Positions 40,767 through 51,728 of a DNA stretch of 64,000 nt are shown here, in pieces. The stretch lies in contig WHVA01000293.1 of assembly GCA_015179125.1 (NCBI GenBank), positions 78,553 through 142,552 on the forward strand. The letters run 5' to 3'. Under the pieces are notes generated by a model. It saw only the letters and a program-made list of their open reading frames with translations. It made no database searches and had not been told where the DNA came from. Position 1 is the first letter of the stretch. Every line of letters begins with the position of its first letter. The DNA is from Gautieria morchelliformis (Eukaryota; Basidiomycota; Agaricomycetes; Gomphales; Gomphaceae). A program made the position numbers and the translations under genes.

Positions 40767-42515
40767 ATGGCTTTCTCTTCTACAATCACATGGGCTATCG
40801 GCAATATCTCATCACCCAGTTTTGTATGGGGGCAAAACCGTGGAGGACGGATACATGATTGCCCTTATTGTCACTTAGTCCTTTTGACAGGTGAACGAGC
40901 AGGGTTTTGTTGTGGGGATCGAGGAAAACGACTGCATGACATTAAGCCACTTCCTCCGTTGCCTGAAGAGTTCAATGTATTCACTCATGACCCCAACATT
41001 TCATCTTCATCGCGTGTTTTAAACTTGATCTACTCTTTTGCTTCTTTGGAATCTACATCAGACTTCCCTGGACTACATGGACCTCCAGGTTTTTTCTCTG
41101 TTCAAGGTCGACTTTATCACCGCCTACGACCAAAACATCAGAACTCCGCTATACGATGGTTATTATACGATGGCTTTCTAGCCTCTCAAGCCCCTCATCA
41201 AAATTGGTTTCATTCGTTATCACGCGTCTGGACGATTGCAATGCGTGATGCATTGCTACGGGTTAATCCGTTTGTTCATGCATTGCGCCAACTGTCGTCC
41301 ATTCAACCATCTATTTATCCTGAAGCATCCATCATCCTCAAAGAATCATCGCCTTCAAATGAGGTGATAGCTTCTAAGACACACGTCATACTTATACTTA
41401 CAGCCGTTTAGATTGCGGCTATTATGTCTTTTCGCAACACTACCCAATCTGATGTCCATTCACGGTCTCTCACAGTTGCCAAGACCTATGGACATAATCA
41501 ATCTATCCCCACCATTAGCCGTCTCTGGGAACCATTGGTATATCCCCTGTTTTTCCCACATGGCACTCTAGGCTAGGGTGTAAATGAAGGCTTGGGTGTT
41601 TCTGCATCTGATGGTGACACAGAGAGTGTCTCTACACAGATGTGGTACTACCATGGCACACTCCTTCGTGAACCTCGGTTTCAACTCTTTGGCCGTCTAT
41701 GCAATGAATATATTGTCGATATGTTCACTTGCGACCTAGAATGTAGACTGAACTACATCCGTCACAATCAACAAAAAGCGTCTCAAGATCGGGGTTCATC
41801 TACTAATAACATCTACTTACCTGCATCTTTCTTGGTTCAAGAAAATGGGCCTCCGAACAGATTTCAGATGCTCTTGCCCTAGCTGCGACATATGGACCGC
41901 CTACATTCTTTATCACTATGACATGCAATCCTCAATGGCCTGAAATATCCCAGCAGTTGCGTCCTGGGCAAGGATTTGAAGATGCACCTTTAATAGTTTG
42001 TCGAGTATTCAAGCGGAAATTGGGTCACTTTCTGTCAACATTATCATCAATGTTTCCAAATGCAGGTCGGCGATTATATTTGATATACTGCATTGAGTTT
42101 CAAAAACGCGGGTTACCCCAATGTCATATTCTCATCAAATTTCAATCCGAGTGCATCACACCTGATGACATCAACAAAGTCATTTCCGCAGAAATTCCCT
42201 CTAATGATGAAGATGCCGCTCTGATTAGAACCCATATGCTCCACCATCATCCTCCTCGTAACTGGCCTGCATCACGTTACTGTCAGCGTGAAAATAATGG
42301 ACTTCGCACTTGCAGGTTCAACTATCCACGCCAACTTCAGGAAAATACAACCTTTGATGATGAAGGCCGGGTATTGTATCGACGTCATATGCCTGGAGAT
42401 GAGATGGTGGTTCCTCATTGCCTTCCATTAATCCGGAAATATCGATGCCACATCAACTTTGAAGGTGCAAGTACAGGTCATTTATTTCAATATATTTTTA
42501 AATACATACACAAAG
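40767..42515 (+). pseudogene. Helitron Rep (HUH nuclease) region, damaged
   Basis: This is the N-terminal part of a Rep/PIF1 Helitron protein. The first frame (40767-41411) has a Cys-rich zinc-like start (DCPYCHLVLLTGERAGFCCG) and PLPPLPEEF. Broken frames follow with LNYIRHNQQKAS. From 41918 comes the Rep core: TFFITMTCNPQWPEISQQL (first Rep motif), IEFQKRGLPQCHILIKF (HUH motif region), NGLRTCRFNYP and KYRCHINFE, and the tyrosine region YIFKYIHKG. The HUH motif normally reads HxH after RGLP; here the first His is Gln (codon 42119-42121). Internal stops occur near 41411 and 41574. An intron probably follows at 42516-42555. The Rep activity is almost certainly lost. Confidence 0.85.
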
Positions 42516-42555
42516 GTAAGTTCCTAGTGTATTCTTTCAAGCTATTTCTAAACAG

Positions 42556-44938
42556 ATGTAGGTCCTGATCGCACATGGGTACATTTGAGAGACACCTATG
42601 ATTCATCAGTTGATGAAATTGCTGAGTTTTAGGATGCGTGTTATTTGTCAGCAGGGGAAGCTGCATGGAGAATTTTGGGATTTCACATAACAAGCAAAGA
42701 ACCTGCTGTTACAGCTCTTCCCATACACACCCCTGATTCAACATGTTATCATCAATATGATCGATCCTCACAACCTTCCAGCTCCATGTCCAAGCTTGAC
42801 CATTATTTTTCATGTCCCTATGGGTCTTTTCATGACGACAACAATGTTGAACAAAGTTTTGCCAACCTCACTTACACAGACTACTATCGCCTTTTTCGTC
42901 TTCAAAAATTCAACTGGGATAATCAAAACAACTCCCGGTACTACATGGAAAAACCCAACGTCCTCGGCCAACCTATGATGCATGTCATTCTTCGTAAACC
43001 AAACAAGCCCCATATCACAAGACTACAACCCATCCGGCCATCTGAAGGAGAACATTTCTATATCCGCTCCCTTTTATTACACCTCCCAGCTATATCCTTT
43101 GATGACTTGCGTACCATCCAGGGCCACTTACTGCCTACATTTCAAGAATCAGCTCTAAATCACGGTTTATTTGTTGATCAATCAGAAGGAGACTCATGCA
43201 TCTCTGAGGCCATTCAAACTCTAAACACTCCACGGCAAATTCACCAATTATTTGTCCATCTCCTTACCAATGACTGTTGCCCTCTACCAATTAACACATG
43301 GCACTCATTCGGTCATGAATTATCACAAGACTTCCTCCACCAACAAGGTGGTAATGTTGACTTAGCACAGACAGCTGCTCTGACAGAAATATCAAAAAAC
43401 TTGGATGAACATGGACGTCAATTGTCGGACTTTGGATTACCTGAACCACGTTTACGTGGAACAGAAATTGAACATGAGTTACGGCAATGGTCAGCAAACA
43501 TCCCTTTGCTGCATCATCGGAGTCAAATATGTCGTGCATCTTTCACGGATGAACAAGAAGCAATCTTTTCTGAAATTGAACAAGCGGCTAACTCTAAATC
43601 TCCACTGCTATTATTTGTTGATGGACCGGCTGGCCGTGGCAAAACATTTCTTACAAACACCATCTGCAACTCACGTCGTCACCTACGTGAGATTGTTCTG
43701 CCCACTGCAACTTCTGCATTTGCTGCACAAGTTTACCCTGGAGGTAGAACCACGCACGCTGCTTTTAGAGTATATAATTTTGATTCCATTACACTGCTTT
43801 GAGGACTTACACATTTGGTTGCAGGTACCTGTCAATGATGCATCTGAGTTCTTACTATCGCCTATTGACCCTGATGACCCACGAGGACAACTACTCAAAG
43901 AAGCCTCTATCTCCTATGGCTAATCGTGCAGTTCTCGCCTGTGTCAATGAAACTCTACAACGCATCATGCAGAATGACATGCCATTTGGAGGAAAGATTA
44001 TCATCCTCTTAGGTGACTTCCGTCAAACATGTCCTGTGGTGCGAAAAGGTTCCAAAATGGATGTCATTGATGCATCCATTCGCAGCTCTCCCCTCTGGAA
44101 TGAGTTCCAAGTCCGTTCCTTGACTACTCCAGTGCGCCACGCGATGGACCCTGGATTTGCCTCTGCTATTGATGACATTGGCAACGGCCCTTCTGGCAAT
44201 GTTTCTTTGGACATGATTCAACATATCACATCTACTACAGATGCTGTTGACTTTGTATTTCCACCGGAGGTTTTGGCAGACCCCACTCAATGCCTGACCC
44301 GTTCAATTCTTGCACCAACAAACTCACAATGTGACATGTATAACTCCATATGCCTTCACAGGCTGAACACTTTGGAAAAAATCTACACTGCAGCAGACTC
44401 TATCAAAGCGACTGATGACGTTAACCTCCTCTCACCTCAAGGCATCCTTGACTATGTAGCCCGCCAACACCACCTGGACTGCCTTCTCATACGCTATCTA
44501 TCAGACTTGGAGGAATTTACCGCTTGATGCGTAATTTGTCAATTGGCCATGGCTTGGTCAAAAACTGCAGAGTAGTCGTCACTCAATTGGGAACAAAGCT
44601 CATCACTGTTAACTCCCTCCGTGTCCATGCTGGACTTAATTGTGTTGATAAAGAGAACATCCTCCTTCCCCGTATCACCTTCTCTTCTTTATTGCCCTCC
44701 ACCCGCCACACTCTTCTTCGCAAGCAATTTCCTTTATGTCCCGCATATGCAACCACTTTCAACAGCTGTCAAGGTCTTACCCTGGATCTGTTGCCATAGA
44801 CCTGACAACCCCCCTATTTAGCCATGGGCAACTTTACACTGCTTTATCACGGGTTCGACATAGACTGGACGTTCGAGTACGTTTTCCTTTACATGAACTA
44901 CAGACACAAAACATCGTCTACAATGAAATTGTCCTCTA
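42556..44938 (+). pseudogene. Helitron PIF1-like helicase region, damaged
   Basis: It continues the Rep protein. A frame from 42645 gives the linker (FNWDNQNNSRYYMEKPN, PIRPSEGEHFYIRSLLLH) and the first helicase motif FVDGPAGRGKTFLTNTI (Walker A, about 43615-43665). The Walker B motif, usually LIIWDEAPM, is missing: KEASI joins SPMANRAVLACV directly near 43907, a deletion of about 16-17 nt that also shifts the frame. Then come GGKIIILLGDFRQTCPVV, TPVRHAMDP, LAPTNSQCDMYN, YATTFNSCQGLTLD and, after another frame change, HGQLYTALSRVR (motif VI), ending at TAA 44938. Length and order match full Helitron helicases. No ATPase could be made. Confidence 0.9.
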
Positions 44939-44960
44939 ACTCTCCCACATCCGCTAAAGA

Positions 44961-44990
44961 CTCGCCGAAGCGAAGCGCAGGCGAGGCTTG
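44961..44990 (+). repeat. Helitron 3' terminal hairpin
   Basis: CTCGCC (44961-44966) and GGCGAG (44980-44985) form a 6-bp stem with a 13-nt loop, ending 5 bp before the junction with the duplicated unit. A short GC-rich hairpin just inside the 3' end is a Helitron hallmark. The last four bases are CTTG, not the canonical CTRR. Confidence 0.65.
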
Positions 44991-45264
44991 TATATATATA
45001 TGCATATGTATCTACTATTTTTGACAGTATGGAGTGGCCAGAGTGAGCAGATCACCACAACTTCTAAGGTGACCAATTGCAAAGTGCTGCAATAGATTGG
45101 AAAGGTGAGAATGGGATGGTTAAGGTGAGTTGTTGCATCTTGATTGCTGTGGGGTTTGTATTTGGGTTGCATCTATGATGCATTAGTTTGCATGCTATCC
45201 TTAAGCCTCTGCTGTTCTTCCAGATCCTATCAAGCTATTAATCAGTGCCTGTTGGAGACCCAAA

Positions 45265-47011
45265 TCACTCACTGGACACAACAGGGCCCACCAGTTCTTC
45301 ATCTCCAGAATATCCAGTTGCCCAAGGGAACTCCTCTAACTCTATCCCAGGTGACCTAGCTTCTTCGGACAGATGGAACTCCTGATCAGCCACATGGTTT
45401 TTCAAGGTCTGTGCATGAAAGGTCTGTGGGTTCCCAAATTCAGCCACTATGGCATTGTGAATACTTTGTCTGGCGGCTTGGAAGGTGGAGAATGACAGAG
45501 TGGGTAATGAGGGGCTGATAAGTTGTGTGTGTCTCTCTCTGAGAGATAGGTGAAAGCGGCAGATGATAATTACTGACAAGCTGTATGTGCATGGTTAGTA
45601 TGATCACATGTCTGTCTCATTGAAAATATACCTGTTCTGAAGGGGGCTTAAGATGCCACCAATGCTTGGCTTTATACAACAAAGGAGCTGAAATTAGCCA
45701 TTTTTATTATCAAGATCAATGTCTTACGTACCCTCAATACCTGAAATGTAAAAGAAGAGAGAGTCAGCTGTCAAAGCTTATCAGGTTTATAAGTAACAAG
45801 ACCTTAGATATGATAGCATTAGCCACAGTAATGGTAAGCACAAATCTGAATATGAATCAGACATATGAAATATCATAGGAATAATGTTCCATACCCATAT
45901 CTGAGAAAGCCTTACCTGATATTAGTGATATGTCCATATATATATGCAATATGTTATATGCTCACCTTGGTAAATCACTAGACTAATGAGAGATTTCTTA
46001 TCCCAAATATCACCTTTCCTCCAAAGCCGCAGGGTTTCAATTGAGCTCAGAATGGTTACTATCACAACTCCAGTGTCAAAAATGATTACAGTAACATTAC
46101 CGATGGTGGTCACTGTCAAAAGTATTCAGAGACAAATCAGGCAAATACAGACACCTAGAGCTTACCCCTGCAGAGGCTGTTAGTATAAATCTATGCAGAA
46201 AGCCTAGTCAGTACTGACAAAACCACTATATTAAGTTGTGAACTAGTGAGATTGCAGTTGTTCCAAACAGACAGGTACTATATCCAGTGAAATGAATTTA
46301 CACTATTTATATGAAGTCTACACAGGGGACATACCACTTGAGTGATAATAGCACCAAGCATAAGCAGCCCAAGAACACCTAAAACTCTTTGATTCTGAAG
46401 GGAAATAGCACAGGTGCGAGCTAGCAGTAGGCCTAGACAAGTAAATTGTGTTGATCTTTCTACTTTAGAAATATATGGGTATAATCTCTCACCCTGTACT
46501 CCAATGAGAGAAAGAACAGTGCAAGTACAACTGAGGTGAAACATAGCAGTACATTTCCTCCAAAGATATGAGTCTCTAGATTGCTCTTGCCTGAGGATGA
46601 AAGTCATACTAGATGCTCATTCAAATCAGTAGGGGGGTTACTCATGAGAACAATAGATGCAATGCACCTCAGCGGAAATGTTAGATAAGTTAACATATAT
46701 CTCAGCAAGAAACGAAACCAAGGCATGTAACGAGCAAGTAAATACAGAATGGTGCCGAGCCTGACGGTCTTGCACCAAATGTGGCTGACCTCAGATGGCA
46801 GTGTGAGAAGCGTGTCGAAGAAGAGTAGTGCTGTGTAACAAGGTATGGAGCTCGTGGATTTAGACGGGACATGTACACATACCAAGCCCTGCGAAGATGG
46901 CCAAGTTGATCGCAAAGCTAGTCCAGGTAAGTTGTTTTGCATCGCACTCAATGCAAGTACGGACCTGTCTGATAGTCCCTGGATAACAGCCGAGGCGTCC
47001 ACCTGAGACAT
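45265..47011 (-). pseudogene. DUF6533-type multi-pass membrane protein gene, copy 4
   Basis: Minus-strand gene from ATG 47011 (MSQVDASAVIQGLSDRS). The first three introns are at the same places as in copy 3, and the exons give SFAINLAIFAGLALLFFDTL, LPSEVSHIWCKTV and LLARYMP. One base is missing just before the third donor (GCCTTG instead of GCCCTTG), so the frame is shifted at this splice junction. Later blocks AISLQNQRVLGVLGLLMLGA, FDTGVVIVTILSSIETLRLW and IIICRFHLSLRERH are well kept, and the C-terminus ends at VVSSE as in copy 3. It is a membrane protein of unknown function, probably inactive unless splicing compensates. Confidence 0.65.
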
Positions 47012-48122
47012 GATATAAGAAAGCACTGGGATGCAGAGGAGGGACTAAATGTTGCGTAGCGATGTGGGGTTGGAGTAGGAAACCGCGGAGGGTGTCTATA
47101 TATAAGATTCTGTCTATGGGTGCTGCCAGGCCAACAGATATTCACACCATCGCTGAAGCATGCCACAATTTGCAATGCGGATGGGGTTGATAGAAGAACA
47201 ATATAAAAGAATTAAAGTTAGTAATACAACAAAGAAGCATCATCCAGGGAGTACTTGGCTTCTCGTCAGGAGTTGGTTACTACCCTGGATTTGCCTGATG
47301 GATTTAAAACCCGTTGTCCTGTAAGGACACTTGGCACTCATTGTCGACTCGTTGTGCGGTGTCAGCATAACGACACATGAAAACCAACTCCGGCAAAGCT
47401 CACTGTTGTGAATTAAGATCACGCATCTCCAATGGGTTACGATGGGAACACGAGGAAGTCAGACGGTATGACAGATCTAGCTCAATCGCCAGAGTTCATG
47501 TATCTGTAATTCTGTAGCGACGTTGAATGGTCTCTGCAGGCATATCAGATCAGCCTTGTGTCAATGGGGTGGATATAGCGACACGAGAATTTTCTCAGTT
47601 GGCGGCATGTCCTGTGCGACGTGGGAAGAGGTCGTATAAAGAGATCATCAAATCTCGACATGGAAAACAACATGGTAACCGAGATATTGTGCATTCGGTG
47701 TATCGGCTGTGACGGCGATGTAGTGCTGTGAAAGCTCAGGAAGCCACTGAGGTGATCTGCGACATGTTTGCAGTTTTGTCTAGTGTGATATTATTAGAAT
47801 GGGGACCATGCGAGCTAACGAGCATAAACGGTACCTGGCATGTTTTTTCAGTCATTCGATTATTCAGATTGGAAAAAATTGTAGCTGTCATGAATCATGT
47901 GAGCTCTCTTGGAACACCGGTAACTGGTGGGATCCAGAGTAAAACATAAACGACATCACCTAGATACACGACGCATTCCCATCGAATTTCATAAACGCTT
48001 ATCGACCGGATACTGATGATTCTGAGCCAGCCAAGAGAGCTTTCGTCTCGTGTGGGCACTTCCACGCACCAAACAAAGACAAACATGCACACCGCCGCCC
48101 GACTCAGAGTAGCGTGACACAG
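47012..48122. repeat. Upstream region of DUF6533 copy 4
   Basis: It matches 9341-10437 closely (closest of the three). Homology to the array ends at 48122 in GTAGCGTGACACAG, where the microsatellite and H1 should follow. TATATATA at 47096-47105 is the conserved TATA block. The MSQIT frame is broken. Confidence 0.7.
47096..47105 (-). promoter_or_regulatory. TATA box of DUF6533 copy 4
   Basis: TATATATA about 85-95 bp upstream of ATG 47011, as in the other copies. Confidence 0.5.
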
Positions 48123-49784
48123 TCCCGATCGAGGGTGGGTGCAGGTGAGTGCGAGTGCTGCAAATGGTAATTGCCAGTGTGGACTGCCGAAAGTCAGCGG
48201 CCGTTGATGCCGGGCGGCCCCAGGCCCGGAGAACCGTGTATTACTGCTAGGCCGGCTTCCGCGGCGATCAGGGAAAAGTGGTGTCGGAAGAAGTACTCCT
48301 TTTCCCTGGTCGGCGGCGGCGACGGCAGTGACGGCCACCGTCACTACAGCGTGCGGCAGCATGTAAGTCGCCAGGCAGTCTATAATAATAACGCCTCCTC
48401 ATACTTGGAGATTGGTCGACTATTACTGTAATGACCGAAAGGGCATGGATAAGCTGGGGCGTTGGAGAACGCTTCTGGTCATCTGTTATCCGACGGTGTC
48501 TAGAACAACGTCGGACCATCCCTACGTGGGGCCAGATTTATAAAAATATAATCACGGATAAATCAGTCCCTCGACTTTCGCTACCGCTCTATTGACAAAT
48601 TAACATAGAACTGGACCTACAACTGGGGAGAGAGCCTAACGTGGGCACGTCGTGTCGTGTCTCCCATTCTCACATACGTAGGTACAAAATCCAACGCCGC
48701 AGAGGAGAGCAAACGTCAGCCTCTTAGTTGTGAGTAGGGATTTCTTGGAGCACGGTAGACTATTATTGTTTAGGGAACCAAGCAATACGTGCTAATTTCC
48801 AAGCTGGCCTTGCTACCAAGAATGTATGTTCTAAGCATCATGTAAGTGTTACATGCCCTGGTTTTCCCAACCACATTCCCCACAAAACTCGAGTACTTAG
48901 GATCTCCCGGCGTCATCCTCCTTTAATGCACAGAATACAAAAAATATATCTGCCATCAATGCACTAAAATTAGAACCGGAATACCGTCGGGATCCCGCTT
49001 TCGCCAATCCAAACCTTATTATCTTAGCCTCCACTCATATCGTTTGCCCGTCGGAGTTCTGTGACCCGCATACATAGGCGAAAGGCTCAGTCCAAAATTT
49101 TCGTCACCCATCCGCAACCTCCATCTTAACGCGCCCAAACCACCTCTACTCTTGATCGTCCTCCGTGGAGACTACCTCGAAGTACGTCATGCGATCAGAC
49201 AGACAATCTGATCCTTCGACAATCCATATATAATTGACTTACGTCTTCTTTCCCAGACCTAGACTTTGCTGGTCTCAAGAGTCATGCCTGACCAGGATCG
49301 AAACAAGACAAGAACTTCCCAGGCAAGGTACACCCCGTACTTCCGGCCGTAAGTTTGATACCCAATGCCGAATGAAGGCCTGCTGACGCTTGAGGATGCG
49401 CTTGCGTAGGACGTCGGCGTACGGTTCACGAGGGCTAGCTGGTCGTCCGGTCGCTACCGGCCACCACAACAGCGAGGGCCGTCATAGGTATGCAATCCTA
49501 GTCGCAGTGGAATTCCAATGATGACACAAGATGAAGTCTTGAGGGCCGCCCATACCCTGTTGCGCGGCGTCCGCCACTGTACCGCCCCACAGACGCAGCC
49601 ACCCCCAGAACGTCCGGTCAGGGGTTCAAAGGCATAGGTATTCGCATCACAGTCACGATGAAAACCACATGATGCCACATGTCAGGTCCTCGGGCTATGT
49701 ACCCAACAAAACATTCCTAAACAGAAAACTATCCCTCACCTCAACCGGATGCTCGTCGAGTAGGATACCCATCTGGACCGAGCC
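48123..49784. other. Unassigned intergenic region right of the array
   Basis: Short frames only; no domain, repeat or RNA gene recognised. The base composition changes from the GC-rich 48123-48400 to mixed. Confidence 0.5.
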
Positions 49785-50090
49785 ATGTTCTCTGCCCACT
49801 ATCTGCTCGACGTGAAGATCCGGGCGGAGCTGCGCATAATCAGAGGCAAGGAGGAACTGCCGCTTGAAATCATCGGTACAGAATCCAGGCTGAGACGGGC
49901 TCTGGATTATATGTGGCACTGCCCAGCATGTGAATACCGTAGCAGTGCGTCGAGTACCGGCAGGGAGGGGGTGGCCCGCCACATTCGTTTTAGACATCCA
50001 GAGATCACCAATCCCAACGAGGCTTGGCAAATGGGCCGGGATTTGAAGACACATCCTGTGGATATTGTGACGGATATTCTCCAAGCGTAG
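49785..50090 (+). CDS. Small protein with a C2H2-like zinc finger (partial or single exon)
   Basis: A 101-codon frame from ATG 49785 to TAG 50088-50090. The middle reads WHCPACEYRSSA and then GVARHIRFRHPEI, a C-x2-C...H-x4-H arrangement compatible with a C2H2 zinc finger; the loop between the pairs is a little long. Upstream, the same frame reads TIPHLNRMLVE before a stop, so the gene may begin in an earlier exon. No neighbour suggests a role. It might be a transcription factor piece or a zinc-binding domain from a transposon. Confidence 0.4.
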   Translation: MFSAHYLLDVKIRAELRIIRGKEELPLEIIGTESRLRRALDYMWHCPACEYRSSASSTGREGVARHIRFRHPEITNPNEAWQMGRDLKTHPVDIVTDILQA

Positions 50091-50458
50091 AGTGGGGGGA
50101 TCGATAAACATCTATTCAAGGTACCTGCGGTCCTGCGGCCCTGCATAGCATGCAATAATGTTGTATTTTCAGACGATACCAAGTTTTTGTCCTTTGTGTA
50201 ATTCAATTTAATCAAGTGTTATAATTACTTTACTAGAGTGTCATTCCCGGGCATCCCCTCGCGCTTCAAATTGCTTCATATTGCTGCATCTGCATGTACC
50301 TGTATCTAGACATGGGATTAGCATGACGCCTGGCAAGGGCTGTTTGATCCGGTATTATTCAGGTGTCGGCCCTGTTTCCCTCAGAGTTTTCTTTAGCACA
50401 TCTCTAGTACCTATTGCTACAGTAAAGATCAAATAAGGCGTGGCCAGTAGGAGAATTC
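50091..50458. other. Spacer with nothing recognisable
   Basis: AT-rich, short frames only. Confidence 0.5.
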
Positions 50459-50659
50459 ATGAGCAGCGAGAATATCAGTGCTAGGAACGGTCTGTCGATA
50501 ACGGCTACTAATGAATCACAGCCGGCTCTGCCTGTTGTTCTGCAAGGCATTGATTCCCGATTTATTCTGAAGCACGTCAACGGTTGGAGTCTTCTTCGCT
50601 CAAACCACCGCGCGTATCTAGTACTACTTGCAAGTTACTGTAATAATGAATGGCGTTAG
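50459..50659 (+). CDS. Hypothetical short ORF
   Basis: A 66-codon frame from ATG 50459 (MSSENISARNGLSITATNES) with a plausible protein-like middle (VVLQGIDSRFILKHVNGWSL) and TAG at 50657-50659. It is followed within 30 bp by the dispersed repeat, whose frame DLSESEKANMVMMDL could be its next exon. No domain is recognised and no intron is certain. Confidence 0.3.
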   Translation: MSSENISARNGLSITATNESQPALPVVLQGIDSRFILKHVNGWSLLRSNHRAYLVLLASYCNNEWR

Positions 50660-50689
50660 GACGAGAAAATCGTATACCTGTTCACGCCA

Positions 50690-50815
50690 TGCCGGGACTC
50701 GTGATGATATCCAGGCTTATTGCATTCGTTATGCACCCTGTAGATCTCTCGGAGTCAGAAAAAGCCAATATGGTAATGATGGATTTGATTCAGTCTCTTC
50801 ACCGGTTAGGGCACG
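50690..50815 (+). repeat. Dispersed repeat, partner at 5045-5185
   Basis: See 5045. This copy keeps an open frame (SRLIAFVMHPVDLSESEKAN) and may be the more complete one. Confidence 0.7.
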
Positions 50816-50849
50816 GGGGCAAAGTCCGGAGTTTATTATAACTTTGGGT

Positions 50850-51260
50850 TAGTCATCACTAAAAGCGCGTGCTGGTGGCGTGACCTTGTCACACATGACA
50901 CGTTTCACCAGGACGCGCCAGACTCTCGATGTACGGTCATCCTGTTGGAACTGCACTACGATTAGCTCAGACGTTCAGGAAGGAGGTGAACGACTGAGGG
51001 AAAGAGGGGTTGGCGGCGGTTGAAATGAAGAGAGTAGATGATAGTTGGGGATAAAGAAGATGATATTCGACCAGCGAGTCTCAGGAAAATATACAGTGGC
51101 TGTAGCTACTGTAACTAAGGGATTCGGTAGGAGATGGAAAATGGGAACCACGAGTGACCATAGAATGATAATGGTTGAGCGATTGTATTCAACAGACCCC
51201 CCCGAGCGAAACGAATCAAAAAGAAATATGATGGGATACAGGAGGGGATGATCACAACAT
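50850..51260. other. Region downstream of the Copia element, possible Copia 3' LTR
   Basis: On the minus strand the last Copia coding block is followed by TGTTGTGATC at 51260, which could begin a 3' LTR. No second copy is in the window to prove it, no polypurine tract precedes it, and the other end is unknown. Confidence 0.3.
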
Positions 51261-51274
51261 GCCTAAGTTATGAA

Positions 51275-51723
51275 TCAAGAAACGGTGTTGAGCCAAAGGC
51301 AGAGCCTTCGTGAAAACGTCGGCAATGTTTTCAGCAGACTGACGTAGGTGATCTCGGCGTCACCGTGATCGATGAGTTCTCGGAGCCAATGCCCCTCGAC
51401 GTGGAAGTGTTTGGTGCGAGGGTGATGGGAAACGTCCTGGAGATTGGAGATCGTCTGCATGTTGTCACAATAGATGTGGATCGGACCGGCAAGGGGCAGC
51501 CCAAGTTCCTGGAGGAAATGGCGGACCCACAGGGCGTGCTTGGCACCAGGGATCAAGGCCATAGACTCGGACTCAGTTGTAGACAGAGCGATCCAGGTTT
51601 GATACCCACGCGGTAATACAGCCATGATAAAAACAGATAAAACCCCCCACTGAATGAGAGTCAGCTAGACCCGCGAATTTGGCGTTGGAATAGATCTTGA
51701 TGAGGGAGGAGCGGCGCAACACA
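51275..51723 (-). pseudogene. Ty1/Copia RNase H domain (3' part of the broken Copia pol)
   Basis: Minus-strand frames read IYSNAKFAGLADSHSVGGF, then WIALSTTESESMALIPGAKH, IHIYCDNMQTISNLQD and THHP/SHHPRTKHFHVEGHWL. This is the Copia RNase H, where TTESE and the CDN block carry the acidic active-site residues. A frame change occurs between the first two blocks. It is separated from the RT by the solo LTR 51729-53102 but is otherwise continuous with it. Pol ends shortly after 51275. Confidence 0.85.
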
Positions 51724-51728
51724 ACGCC

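Larger units (their letters stand above)
31569..44990 (+). mobile_element. Putative giant Helitron (about 13.4 kb) inserted in the duplicated unit
   Basis: The left flank ends CAGCATATAT (31568) and the right flank starts TATATATATATGCATATG (44991). Joined, they reproduce the continuous unit seen at 21971-21998, so everything between is an insertion without a clear target duplication, within an AT repeat as Helitrons prefer. Its 3' part encodes a Rep/PIF1 helicase, and the last 30 bp hold a hairpin (CTCGCC...GGCGAG). The 5' end TCTTCTATTAAG (31572) would give the canonical TC start but is preceded by TAC. The 3' end reads CTTG rather than CTRR. Nested older insertions inside cannot be excluded. 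Confidence 0.65.
8816..48122. repeat. Tandem segmental duplication, unit about 6.2 kb, interrupted by nested transposons
   Basis: Four homologous blocks occur in the same orientation and order: DUF6533 gene plus upstream region at 8816-10440, 12491-15700, 21971-25105 and 44991-48122; H1/H2 genes at 10440-11600, 15700-16493 with 19358-21600, and 27855-30200; spacer at 11640-12490, 21660-21970 and 30803-31568. The anchor CAGCATATAT occurs at 12491, 21971 and 31559. The intervals are 9480 and 9588 bp; after removing the insertions they shrink to about 6190 and 6246 bp. The first unit is truncated at the left and internally deleted. Confidence 0.85.

Noticed and set aside
48171-48519. GC-rich frames just right of the array as an H1 remnant
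   Set aside because: None of the H1 blocks (MTQTQTQ, GHELMKLF, QERAFF) occur; array homology stops at 48122.
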